From positions 95,768-159,767 of the forward strand of contig DASVQY010000020.1 in NCBI GenBank assembly GCA_036388895.1: a stretch of DNA of 64,000 bases, read 5' to 3'. The notes under the pieces were generated by a model. That model was not told the DNA's origin. It did no database searches and saw nothing but the letters and a program-made list of their open reading frames with translations. Below, in pieces: positions 25,895-34,478 of this stretch; the first letter of the stretch is position 1; each line of letters starts with the position of its first letter. The stretch is from SXVE01 sp036388895 (GTDB lineage Bacteria > Acidobacteriota > Blastocatellia > Pyrinomonadales > Pyrinomonadaceae). The position numbers and the translations under genes are program-made.

Positions 25895-26992
25895 ATGAAA
25901 ATAATTTTACTCTCAATTTTTTTGACAATATCATTTTGTTTTAATCTTTGGGCGCAAGAGTCATTAAAAGTACTAGAAAAGCCGATTCCTTTATTTACAG
26001 AAGCACAAAGAGAGTTAAATATTTGTGCTCAAGGAACTGTAACTTTACGGGTTGAGTTTCTTGCAAACGGTCAAATAGGTAAAGTTCTTCCCATTTCTGG
26101 CTTACCTTATGGATTGACTGAAAGTGCTGTTGAAGCGGTTAAACAAATAAAGTTTATACCAGCAAAAAAGGAAGGAAATTCAGCAACAATCTTCAAACAA
26201 ATTCAATATTCTTTCACTTTGGATGGTGGTTGGAAAAACACATCAAACCAATTTGAAAGCAAAAAAGATAATTCAAAAAATGATGAGAAAGCCGAGGCTG
26301 TTATAATAAAGGCTATTGAAAAGCTCGGCGGTGAAAAATATTTGCGGGTGAAATCGCAAATCGGGCGCGGACAATTCAGCGTTATGCGCGACGGCAGCCT
26401 GCTCTCTTTTCAGTCGTTTGTTGACGTGATTGTTTTTCCGGACAAGGAACGCACTGAATTTAAAGGTTTGGGTTCAAAAAATGTGCAAACCAACGTCGGG
26501 AAAAACGGTTGGATATTCGACGGCGATGCGGAAACGGTCAAGGAGCAAGACGAAGCGCAAATCAAGAATTTTGTGCACGGCATTAACGTCAGCCTCGACA
26601 ATCTTTTGCGCGGCGGTTGGCGCTCTGAAAATGCCGTTTTGAGCTACGTCGGGAAACGGCAGGCGAGTTTGGGGAAACGAAATGATGTCGTTAAACTTAC
26701 GTATCCGGATGGTTTATCGGTTGAGTTCGAGTTTTCCGATGAGGGAATGCCAGTCAAATCAATTTATAAACGAACGAACGCCGACGGTGAGGAAGTAAAA
26801 GAGGAAGATCGCTACGCGCAATTCGTCGAAGTTTCGGGAATAAAAGCGCCTTTTATTATTGACCGTTTTACGAATAACGTGCAAAGTTCGCGCATCAATT
26901 ACGAATCAATTGAATTTAACAAAACGGTTCCCGATTCGATTTTTGCCAAACCGAAAAACGCCAAAGAAGCAAAAAAAGATTTGAAATTATAG
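25895..26992 (+). CDS. Exported chimeric protein: TonB-C-like domain plus LolA-like outer-membrane-protein domain
   Basis: 365 residues from ATG 25895, where a signal peptide begins (IILLSIFLTISFCFNLWAQ); the upstream start at 25850 would run through the terminator. Residues about 40-120 form a TonB_C-type domain (CAQGTVTLRVEFLANGQIGK, SAVEAVKQIKFIPAKKEGN). Residues about 140-365 resemble LolA/LolB-like lipoprotein carriers (KAIEKLGGEKYLRVKSQIGR, PDGLSVEFEFSDEGMPVKSI). The first half uses AT-rich codons and the second GC-rich ones; the switch near 26320 coincides with the domain border. The function is unknown. Confidence 0.72.
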   Translation: MKIILLSIFLTISFCFNLWAQESLKVLEKPIPLFTEAQRELNICAQGTVTLRVEFLANGQIGKVLPISGLPYGLTESAVEAVKQIKFIPAKKEGNSATIFKQIQYSFTLDGGWKNTSNQFESKKDNSKNDEKAEAVIIKAIEKLGGEKYLRVKSQIGRGQFSVMRDGSLLSFQSFVDVIVFPDKERTEFKGLGSKNVQTNVGKNGWIFDGDAETVKEQDEAQIKNFVHGINVSLDNLLRGGWRSENAVLSYVGKRQASLGKRNDVVKLTYPDGLSVEFEFSDEGMPVKSIYKRTNADGEEVKEEDRYAQFVEVSGIKAPFIIDRFTNNVQSSRINYESIEFNKTVPDSIFAKPKNAKEAKKDLKL

Positions 26993-26995
26993 AAA

Positions 26996-27106
26996 AAGAA
27001 TAGAACGCAGAGCAGACGAAAAAGCGCGGGTCAGCACAGATAAAATTTAAGAATATAATCTGTGCTGACCCGCGCTTTTTCCGTAAAAAATCCGCGTTCA
27101 ATTCTT
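26996..27106. terminator. Long hairpin between convergent genes (bidirectional terminator)
   Basis: The 23-bp core at 27019-27041 pairs perfectly with 27058-27080 (loop 16 bases). Outside it, aagaatagaacgcaga (26996-27011) pairs with tccgcgttcaattctt (27091-27106) at 14 of 16 positions. The right arm reaches the first base of the stop codon of the RNase gene. Position and A/T flanks fit a bidirectional terminator, but the extent (about 110 bp) is unusual. Confidence 0.65.
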
Positions 27107-29910
27107 TAAATAAACGCGAAATCGAATTGTTCTTGATGAATAGACTTATCGCCGGTCAAATCAACATTGCCGAGATACGCTTCGATTTCTTCGAGAACGG
27201 TTCTTTCCGTTGTTCGCAGAGCATTCGCCACTTCGGGATGAATTCGCAAAGTCGTCTGCCTAACGTCTTCAACCGACTTTGAAAGACGCCGCGCTTCTTC
27301 GAGAATCTCATAACAAGTCGTCTGCGGTGATTTTACCCAGCCCGCGCCTTCGCAGTAATTACACGGAGCGCACAAAGTTCTTTCGAGCGATTGTTTGACG
27401 CGTTTGCGCGTCATAATAATCAGACCGAAATCGTTGAATGACAGAACCTTAGTCGGCGATTTGTCGGTCGACAGAGCTTCCTGCAAAGCCTGCGAAACCT
27501 TCTGCCGGTTGCGGCGGTCTTCCATATCAATCAAATCGAGCACGATAATTCCGCCTAAATCGCGCAGACGAATCTGGCGGGCGATTTCCTCGACCGCTTC
27601 CATATTCGTTTTCGTAATCGTGTCTTCGAGCCGTGCGTTTCCTTTGCCGACAAACTTACCGGTGTTTACGTCAATTGCAACAAGCGCTTCGGTTTGGTTA
27701 ATGACGAGATAGCCGCCAGATTTCAGCCATACGCGCGGTTTCAAAGCCTTATCAACTTCTTCCTGAACACCGTATGCTTCTAAAATCGGGTCTTCCCGCG
27801 TGTAAAGTTTGACGCGGTTAACCATTCGCGGCTGAATCCGATTGACGAATTCGATGATGCGCAGATATTCTTCTTCGGAATCTACGCGAATTGCTGAATA
27901 TTCATCGGAAAGATGATCGCGCAGAAGCCTCTGAATAATATCCAAATCCTGATGAACGAGCGCCGGAGATTTGGATTTATCCGCCGTCTTTTTAATGTCC
28001 ATCCAGGTTCGCACGAGGTAACGCGCGTCCTGCCGCAAATCTTCTTCGGTGATGCCGGTTCCGGCTGTTCTAACGATAAAACCGCCCGAAGGAATTTCCT
28101 CGCTTTGACGAATTTTTTGAATCAAGCCGCGCAGACGCGAACGCTCGCTTGCCGATTCGATTTTGCGCGAAACGCCGAGATGCTCGATCGTCGGCATATA
28201 AACAAGAAATCTTCCCGGAAGCGCGATGTGCGACGTAATTCGCGCGCCTTTGCGGGCAATCGGCTCTTTCGCAATCTGAACGAGAATTTCCTGTCCTTCG
28301 CGCAGCAAATCGGTAATTGTCGGCTGCGAACGACGCTCACCGCGGTCGTTACGATCATTTCTATCATTTCGATCATTTCGGTCACGACGATTGCCGCCGT
28401 TATTGCCGCCTTGAAAACCTCGATTGCCGCCGCGATTGTTTTGAAATTCGCGTTCCGGGCTGCTGCTTTGAACTTCCTTTTCAGTAACTTCTTCCACTTC
28501 TTCGATGATTTCAGTTCCATCAAATTCAGAATCAACCGTGTCGGTCGATTCTGTTTGGTCATCGTTTCTTTCCTGACCGCGACCGCGACCGCCGCGACGA
28601 TTTCTACCGCCGCGACCGCCGCGACGAACAGCCATATCCGCAATATCACCAACATCTCTAAGGCTTGCCTGCGCGTCTGCAAGCGTTTCGGCTTCAGTCG
28701 TTTTTTTCGATTTGCGCCCGCCTTTTTTGCCGCGACCTGATTTCCCGGAAGTTTCAGCCTGCGGTTCATCTGACGCACCTGTTTGCAGAGTTTCGGTCGG
28801 AGCGTCGTCTGAATTTTTATCTCTTCCGGATTTCCCTGCTGATTTTCTTTTGCGTTTTGCGGTGTCGTTCGGCGATCCGGCTTCAGTTTCAGTCGGCACA
28901 GTTTCTACCGATTCAGGAGTTTCAGCATCGGTCCGACTATCACTTTCAGACTCTGCTTTTCGTCCTTTTCCGGTTTTGTTTCTGCCCTTTCCGCCTCTGC
29001 TTTGACGTTTAGATTTCGCAGGGACTTCGATTGTTTGCTGTGGCTCTTCGTCTTCGTCAGCAATACGCTCAAAACCGTTCGGTACGTCAGTAACTGAATT
29101 CAACAAGGAACCAACCTCGGCAGCCCCGGTACTTTCCAAATCAAATTCGATGGCACGAACTTTATCAACGATAGCTTCCTGGACGTAAGCATCCTTAAAC
29201 ATTTCGCCGGGCGTTTCATCGTCAATCACACGCTCGAAACCGAAATCATCTGTATCGAAAATCGAAGTATATTCTTCAGTATGGACTTCGGGGAAAATTC
29301 CTGATTCATCGAAATTTTCGGTTGCATCTTCGTTTATATCTTCGTTCGCGCTTTCCGAATCGAAGTGTTCTTCTCTGCCTTTTGCGATGACTTCGTTGTC
29401 CGTTCTCGCCGAATCGTCTTTGCCGTCTCTTCTGCCGCGCTGTTTGTCTTTGCGTTTGCCTTGCTGCTTTTGATTTTTTTCAAAGTTTTTTTCTTCCGCA
29501 TCGTCAGATACAACGCCGGCATCGGCTACCGCTAACGGCTCAGCGATTTCTTGTACAGATTCCATCTGTTTTTCGCGTTCCAAACGCGCTCGTTCGATGC
29601 GGTCGTCGGCTTCTCTTTTCGCTTCTTCGGGCGATGATTTTTTCGACTTTTCCATCACGATGCGCTCGATTTCTTCTTCTTCATCGAAAAAGTCGGAAAC
29701 GTAAAGAAAAGCGTCGCGTTCCAGACCGATTGAAACGAAAGCCGACTGCATTCCGGGCAGAACGCGCTGCACGCGTCCTTTGTAAATATTGCCGACGACG
29801 CCGGAATTTTCTTCGCCGCGCTCGATATAAAATTCAGTAACCTTGCCATTGTCGAGTATGGCAATCTTTTTTTCGCGTCCGTTGACGCTGATAATCATTT
29901 CTTTCGACAT
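27106..29910 (-). CDS. rng: RNase E/G family endoribonuclease with large low-complexity insertion in the S1 domain
   Basis: 934 residues from ATG 29910 (MSKEMIISVNGREKKIAILD); more distal in-frame starts lack family similarity. The S1 domain begins normally (GNIYKGRVQRVLPGMQSAFV, LERDAFLYVSDFF, to residue 80) and resumes at about 530 (TITDLLREGQEILVQIAKEP). Between them lie ~450 residues of acidic, then Arg/Gly-rich disordered sequence, with RGGRGGRNRRGGRGRG and a 9-bp tandem repeat giving RND units (28340-28385). The catalytic core is intact: VAIDVNTGKFVGKG (about 746), IIVLDLIDMEDRRNR (about 793) and the zinc link CAPCNYC (about 848). It cleaves single-stranded RNA in mRNA turnover and rRNA maturation; the inserted region probably binds RNA or partner proteins. 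Confidence 0.93.
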   Translation of the reverse strand: MSKEMIISVNGREKKIAILDNGKVTEFYIERGEENSGVVGNIYKGRVQRVLPGMQSAFVSIGLERDAFLYVSDFFDEEEEIERIVMEKSKKSSPEEAKREADDRIERARLEREKQMESVQEIAEPLAVADAGVVSDDAEEKNFEKNQKQQGKRKDKQRGRRDGKDDSARTDNEVIAKGREEHFDSESANEDINEDATENFDESGIFPEVHTEEYTSIFDTDDFGFERVIDDETPGEMFKDAYVQEAIVDKVRAIEFDLESTGAAEVGSLLNSVTDVPNGFERIADEDEEPQQTIEVPAKSKRQSRGGKGRNKTGKGRKAESESDSRTDAETPESVETVPTETEAGSPNDTAKRKRKSAGKSGRDKNSDDAPTETLQTGASDEPQAETSGKSGRGKKGGRKSKKTTEAETLADAQASLRDVGDIADMAVRRGGRGGRNRRGGRGRGQERNDDQTESTDTVDSEFDGTEIIEEVEEVTEKEVQSSSPEREFQNNRGGNRGFQGGNNGGNRRDRNDRNDRNDRNDRGERRSQPTITDLLREGQEILVQIAKEPIARKGARITSHIALPGRFLVYMPTIEHLGVSRKIESASERSRLRGLIQKIRQSEEIPSGGFIVRTAGTGITEEDLRQDARYLVRTWMDIKKTADKSKSPALVHQDLDIIQRLLRDHLSDEYSAIRVDSEEEYLRIIEFVNRIQPRMVNRVKLYTREDPILEAYGVQEEVDKALKPRVWLKSGGYLVINQTEALVAIDVNTGKFVGKGNARLEDTITKTNMEAVEEIARQIRLRDLGGIIVLDLIDMEDRRNRQKVSQALQEALSTDKSPTKVLSFNDFGLIIMTRKRVKQSLERTLCAPCNYCEGAGWVKSPQTTCYEILEEARRLSKSVEDVRQTTLRIHPEVANALRTTERTVLEEIEAYLGNVDLTGDKSIHQEQFDFAFI

Positions 29911-30462
29911 ATGTAAAAATTTTCCTCGAAAATTATAAAAATACTGTCTTTGTCGCGGAGATATTTCGGCGGACGATGAGCGGACGCAAAAAACAAAGGA
30001 AAGTTTACAGACCAAACCGACGACTTGAAAAGCCTCGGCAAAATGAGCGGTTTTTTATTGATATTTTTGGATTTTGAAAACTGTTTTCAAAACTTTTCGT
30101 AAGTTTGAGTTTCTTCACGCAGGAATCTCGTTTTAATAAAAAAACCGTTGCGGCTTTTTTCAAACAGGGAGCGCCAATTTCTTTAACGGAAATCGCGCTC
30201 AGACCTACTAAATTTCTCGTTCAATAAAAACTTTTTCGACTGTAAAAGTCCTCTATGTGTCTGCTTCGCGTCTTACGCTTTCTAAAAATCTCCAGACAAA
30301 CTTTCGCTAGTATAGATTATTACTCAAAGATAGTAAATAGTAGACGGAGGTTGGCAGAGAGTAACTGCTGTTTATTATATGCCTTTTCAATTTTATAGTA
30401 ATTTTTTACTATCTACTCTCTACTCTTCTACTATTCCCCGTTTATCATTTATCATTAAATTT
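29911..30462. promoter_or_regulatory. Divergent spacer between RNase E/G and DNA polymerase genes
   Basis: 552 bp. No gene is recognisable. The half next to the RNase gene probably holds its 5' untranslated leader; RNase E-type genes are often autoregulated through such leaders (family knowledge), but I see no specific structure beyond a small A-CCG-TTG-CGG-T hairpin near 30140. The right end (30329-30437) is an imperfect inverted repeat made of TAGTA words. Confidence 0.35.
30329..30437. repeat. Word-built imperfect inverted repeat (TAGTAGA family)
   Basis: gatagtaaatagtagacgg and following bases on the left pair loosely with ttttactatctactctctac and cttctactattcc on the right. The arms consist of degenerate TAGTAAA/TAGTAGA and CTACTCT units. 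It lies 25 bp upstream of the DNA polymerase ATG. Very similar words make up the spacer at 45484-45584. Confidence 0.5.
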
Positions 30463-32238
30463 ATGGAAGTCTATTTTCAGTACATCAGCGATGCGGAAGG
30501 CGTAAAGAAGGCTTGTGACGAACTCAAAACCGAAGACTACATCGGGTTTGATACCGAAACGACCGAACTTGACCCGTTCGACGGCACGATTCGTCTCGTT
30601 CAGCTCAGCAACGGAAAAGACACGAAAGTAATTGACTTAAAACCGTTTGCCGACCGGAGCGATCTGCGAACCGCGCCCGAGCTTACGCCGCTGCGCGAAA
30701 TTCTCGCCGCGCCGAAACCGATAAAAGTCGCGCATAACGCTAAGTTCGACGCGAAATGGGTTAAACATCATTTGAATACGGAAATCGGCGGAGTTTTCGA
30801 CACGCTTCTCGCCAGTCAGTTGATCGCGGCGGGCGATCAGGATCGCCGTCATAATTTGGCGGAAGTTTCCTCGTTTTTTCTCGGGCTGGAACTCGACAAA
30901 AGCGAACAGGTTTCCGATTGGAGCGCGCCCGAGCTTTCGCATTCGCAAATCGAATACGCCGCCCGCGACGCCGCGACGATGGTTCCGCTGCGGGAAAAAA
31001 TCGTCGAACGGCTGAAACAAGACGATCTCGTCAAAGTCGCCAAACTCGAATTCGACTGCGTAATGCCGATTGCCGCGATGGAATTGAACGGTTTTTATTT
31101 AGACGAAAAACGCTGGCGCGAGCAATTAGAAAAAGTAAAAAAAGCACAATCGAAAGTCGCGCTCGAACTTCAGCAGATGCTTTCCGCCGGCGTCGCGCAG
31201 GCTTCGCTGTTCGGAATCGCGGAAATAAATCTCGATTCGCAAACTCAGGTGACCGACGCGCTGAAAAATCTCGGCGTCCCCGTTCCCGAAACTACGCGCG
31301 GATGGCAATTACAGCCGCTTGCCGGCGATTATCCCGTCGTGGCGAAACTTCTGGAATATCGCGGCGTGGCGAAATCGCTTTCAAGCTTCGGCGAAAACAT
31401 CCTGGAATTTATCAATCCGAAAACCGGCAGAATTCATTCCGATTTCCGGCAAATCGGCGCGCCGACCGGCAGATTTTCGTGCTCGAAACCGAACATCCAG
31501 CAAATTCCGCACGAAGAGGAGTATCGCCGCTGTTTCCGCGCTCCCGACGGCAGAAAATTGGTTATCGCCGATTACTCGCAAATCGAGCTTCGGATTCTCG
31601 CGGAGTTTTCCGATGACCAAAACTTCATCAACGCCTTCGTTTCCGGCGCGGATTTTCACACGATTACAGCCGCGCAGGTTTTTAACGTCAAACCCGAAGA
31701 AATCACGCCCGAACAGCGCTCGTTCGCTAAAAGATTAAATTTCGGCGTCGTTTACGGCATCGGCTCGCAGCGTTTTTCGATGATGACCGGACTCGCGCAA
31801 ACGGAAGCCGAAGACGTGATGCGCAAATATTTCGGCACGTATCGCGGTCTCGACTCGTGGCTCAGAAACGCGGCGAGAACGGTCATTCAGGAAAGATTGG
31901 CGCGAACGGCTTCGGGCAGAATCTCGCGTTTCCGCTTCGACGAGGAAGACCGTAAAGCCATTTCGTTGGCGCAGAGAAACGGCAAAAATATGCCGATTCA
32001 AGGCACTTCGGCAGACATTCTAAAACGCGCTTTGCGGCTTCTTCACGATAAAATCAGCGGAACTTCGGCGCGGCTCGTTAATATCGTTCACGACGAAATC
32101 ATCGTCGAATGCGACGCGGCGGAAGCCGAAACGACCGCCGACAAACTCGAAAAAGCGATGTGCGCGGCGGGCGAGGAATACGTGAAAAAAGTTCCCGTAA
32201 AAGTTGACGTTCACATCTCGGACGATTGGACGAAATAG
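30463..32238 (+). CDS. Family-A DNA polymerase with 3'-5' exonuclease domain, no 5' nuclease
   Basis: 591 residues from ATG 30463; an in-frame start at 30379 lies inside the repeat. The DnaQ-like exonuclease domain has all three motifs: GFDTETTELDP (DxE), VAHNAKFDAKWV (NxxxD) and YAARDAATM (YxxxD). The polymerase domain has motif A IADYSQIELRILAEFS, motif B RSFAKRLNFGVVYG with Phe in the O helix, and motif C VNIVHDEIIVEC. The 5'-3' exonuclease of PolA is missing entirely. Such shortened enzymes occur in phages and in several environmental phyla. It may serve repair or gap filling. Confidence 0.92.
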   Translation: MEVYFQYISDAEGVKKACDELKTEDYIGFDTETTELDPFDGTIRLVQLSNGKDTKVIDLKPFADRSDLRTAPELTPLREILAAPKPIKVAHNAKFDAKWVKHHLNTEIGGVFDTLLASQLIAAGDQDRRHNLAEVSSFFLGLELDKSEQVSDWSAPELSHSQIEYAARDAATMVPLREKIVERLKQDDLVKVAKLEFDCVMPIAAMELNGFYLDEKRWREQLEKVKKAQSKVALELQQMLSAGVAQASLFGIAEINLDSQTQVTDALKNLGVPVPETTRGWQLQPLAGDYPVVAKLLEYRGVAKSLSSFGENILEFINPKTGRIHSDFRQIGAPTGRFSCSKPNIQQIPHEEEYRRCFRAPDGRKLVIADYSQIELRILAEFSDDQNFINAFVSGADFHTITAAQVFNVKPEEITPEQRSFAKRLNFGVVYGIGSQRFSMMTGLAQTEAEDVMRKYFGTYRGLDSWLRNAARTVIQERLARTASGRISRFRFDEEDRKAISLAQRNGKNMPIQGTSADILKRALRLLHDKISGTSARLVNIVHDEIIVECDAAEAETTADKLEKAMCAAGEEYVKKVPVKVDVHISDDWTK

Positions 32239-32263
32239 AAATTTAGCGAAGTCTGCCTACAAA

Positions 32264-32343
32264 AGCACGAAAAACACGAAAAGATTTAAGAATAAGTTGT
32301 ATTAAATTTATATTTCCTTCTCGTTTGTTTCGTGTATTTCGTA
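32264..32343. repeat. Imperfect inverted repeat after the DNA polymerase gene; right arm repeated at 42301
   Basis: acgaaaaacacgaaaagatt on the left is loosely complementary to ccttctcgtttgtttcgtgt with atttcgt (32316-32343). The same right arm occurs at 42301-42328 with 24 of 28 identical bases, also preceded by an A-rich stretch with AAAAGATTTTAA. It may act as a terminator. Confidence 0.5.
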
Positions 32344-32430
32344 CGAAACCGTATTTTCAAACAACTTCTTAAACTTTTCTTTTCTTGCCGTCGTCTAAAA
32401 ATGCAAAAACTTCCGCATCGCTGAAAAATA

Positions 32431-33672
32431 ATGAAAAAATTTTGGATATTTTGCTTTCTCGCCGTCGCTTTCTGCGCTCAAAGCGTTTACGCTCAGAGAC
32501 AAACTTTGCTCGTCAATCCGCAAGTTACCGATGCGGAGATCAACGTCAATTTAGAGCCGCATTACGTCGCCATCAACCGCTCGGCGACGCCCAAAAATCA
32601 GCTTTTAGTTTTCCTTCCCGGCACCGGCGGATTGCCGCAGTATTATCAGCTCATCAGCAACCGCGCGGCGGATTTGGGTTTTCACGTCATCAATCTTAAT
32701 TACCCGAACGATGAAGCCGTCAGAGATTTGTGCGGCGCGCCGAACGCCGATCTCGATTGCTACGCGCGAGTGCGTATGGAGATTTTAGACGGCACAGACC
32801 GTACAAATTTAGTTAATGTCAATCGCGCCAACTCAATTGAAAACCGCCTTGTAAAACTTTTGGTTTATTTGCAAACGCAGTTTCCAAACGACAACTGGAC
32901 GCAGTTTTTGGCAGCCAACAATTCGCAGATTCAATGGTCGAAAATCGTCGTTGCAGGACATTCGCAAGGCGCGGGACACGCCGGAATAATCGGCAGATTC
33001 CATTCGGTTTCAAGAGTGATAATGTTCGCCGGAATGGATTTTAACGGCGTTGCCGGAGCGCCCGCCAACTGGATCGCGCGCCCGGAAACGACGCCGAACG
33101 CGACCGCGACCGACCGCTTTTTCGGCTTTTCGCACACGCGCGACGACAGCGTAAATTTTACGGTTCTGACGACGCGCGTCTGGACGGCTTACGGAATGAA
33201 CAATTACGGCGCGGTCGTCAATGTTGACACCACAACGCCCCCTTACAACAACACGCATTCTTTGACGACAAACTACGATTGCGCCAACACTCACGGCTGC
33301 ACGGTCGTTGACGCCGCGACGCCCATCGGCACAGGCGGTACCGCCGTTTTCCGCCCCGTCTGGGAATATCTTTTGTCCGGCACGACCGTCCCGTTTGCCG
33401 TAAATTCACTGCAATTTGCTCGCAACAACGGTCAAATAGTCATCCGCCCGCTTGTCGGACTCACGACGAAATATTACAAATTAATTTTGCAAGGCACGAA
33501 TTTCACCGAAACCTCGAAAGTTTTCGTCAGCGGAATCGAAGTCGAAACAGAATTCATCAACGCAACCGAGCTACGCGCCAAACTCCCGGCTGGAAAAATA
33601 GGCGGCATCGGACGTTCGACAATTCAAATCCGCAACTCAAACGGGCAAACGACAAACGTTTTAAGTTTTTAG
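32431..33672 (+). CDS. Secreted alpha/beta-hydrolase (BPSS1187-like) with possible C-terminal IPT/TIG-like domain
   Basis: 413 residues with a signal peptide (FWIFCFLAVAFCAQSVYAQ). The core resembles the BPSS1187 hydrolase family: LVFLPGTGGLPQYYQLISNR, then the nucleophile elbow VAGHSQGAGHAG (Ser in GHSQG), and HTRDDSVNF. The histidine of the triad is probably in NNTHSLTTNYDC. The last ~85 residues (YKLILQGTNFTETSKVFVSG onward, ending STIQIRNSNGQTTNVLSF) look like an IPT/TIG immunoglobulin-like fold. It is probably an extracellular esterase or lipase; substrate unknown. Confidence 0.78.
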   Translation: MKKFWIFCFLAVAFCAQSVYAQRQTLLVNPQVTDAEINVNLEPHYVAINRSATPKNQLLVFLPGTGGLPQYYQLISNRAADLGFHVINLNYPNDEAVRDLCGAPNADLDCYARVRMEILDGTDRTNLVNVNRANSIENRLVKLLVYLQTQFPNDNWTQFLAANNSQIQWSKIVVAGHSQGAGHAGIIGRFHSVSRVIMFAGMDFNGVAGAPANWIARPETTPNATATDRFFGFSHTRDDSVNFTVLTTRVWTAYGMNNYGAVVNVDTTTPPYNNTHSLTTNYDCANTHGCTVVDAATPIGTGGTAVFRPVWEYLLSGTTVPFAVNSLQFARNNGQIVIRPLVGLTTKYYKLILQGTNFTETSKVFVSGIEVETEFINATELRAKLPAGKIGGIGRSTIQIRNSNGQTTNVLSF

Positions 33673-33707
33673 ATAATTTGCAAATCTTTCTGGAAGTGTC
33701 GAAGATT

Positions 33708-33938
33708 TTATTTGAAATTAAATTTATGAAAGTATTCGTCTATTTCCGAACGCAGTTCGATACCGACGCGCTCGAAGATGTTGAGAAAATCTTCATAAGC
33801 GCCCGCGCCTCCGAGAAAATTCCAAAATTCTTCGGCGACTTTTAATTCGTTCGGCAAATCGAGCATTCCGCGCATTGTCCAGGGGTTGTAAGGTTCGGGC
33901 GCGTGTGGATTGTAAGAAATCGCAATAAGCGAATTCAC
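33708..33938 (-). pseudogene. C-terminal remnant of a TdeIII-type restriction endonuclease
   Basis: Only the last ~76 codons are open. The sequence VNSLIAISYNPHAPEPY, WTMRGMLDLPNELKVAEEFW, NFLGGAGAYEDFLNIFERVG and IELRSEIDEYF resembles, from memory, the C-terminus of TdeIII-family type II restriction endonucleases (family about 230-270 residues). A stop codon lies about 15 codons upstream in this frame, and the expected catalytic PD-(D/E)xK part is missing. No methyltransferase is nearby. It looks like the relic of a lost restriction-modification system. Confidence 0.65.
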
Positions 33939-33939
33939 T

Positions 33940-34454
33940 TTTAACCAAAAAATTCCATAAGTTGCAAAATTCGATTCTCGTTATACTCAATTTTATATTC
34001 GTCTTCTTTGCGTAAAACTTTGAAAATATCTTGGTTAAAAGTTCGGATAACAAATTATTTATGGATATTCTTGTATAAATATCTTCTTGATTTTCAACTA
34101 AACTGACCTCTCGAAATAAATACCATTTTTCCAAGAGATTTATATATTCATCTTTTCTACCTACATATTCGAAGAGCCGGCAATTTGTGCGCCCGGTTCA
34201 AACGCGATTATAAATGTCGGATTATTTTCCAGACCGCGGCGTCTTTTCTCTTCGGGAAATTCAATGCCTGCCTTTTCAAAAATGGGCTGCTTATTCCGGC
34301 GGTCGAACTCGACAATCTTTTCTGCTAATCCGCCGTCTAAAATACGCAGACCTTTGAAAACATTTAGTTCCACCTTTTCAAATTTCCTGCTGCCGTCGCC
34401 CGTTGGTGTGCCGGAACGGGGGTTAAATTGTTGAAAGACCGAGCAGTTATTTTA
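33940..34454 (-). pseudogene. Frameshifted coding debris upstream of the TdeIII relic
   Basis: Two short open stretches in different minus-strand frames. The first (34161-34454) contains SRKFEKVELNVFKGLRI, GLAEKIVEFDRRNKQPIF and GLENNPTFIIAFEPGAQIAG, ending at a stop. The second, shifted, reads on as YVGRKDEYINLLEKWYLFRE and ISINNLLSELLTKIFSKFY until it overlaps the TdeIII relic in a third frame. The joins suggest one or more decayed genes broken by frameshifts. I do not recognise the original product. It is AT-rich and probably belongs to the same lost defence island. Confidence 0.4.
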
Positions 34455-34478
34455 GACAGTATCTATTTGTAAACTCGC

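Noticed and set aside
28340..28385. Short tandem repeats considered as a CRISPR-like array
   Set aside because: The units are 9 bp, contiguous, without spacers, and encode RND repeats in frame.
27913..28740. 275-codon plus-strand frame
   Set aside because: Antisense to the low-complexity insert of the RNase E/G gene; the repetitive Ala/Ile/Thr composition mirrors the Arg/Gly/Asp codons.
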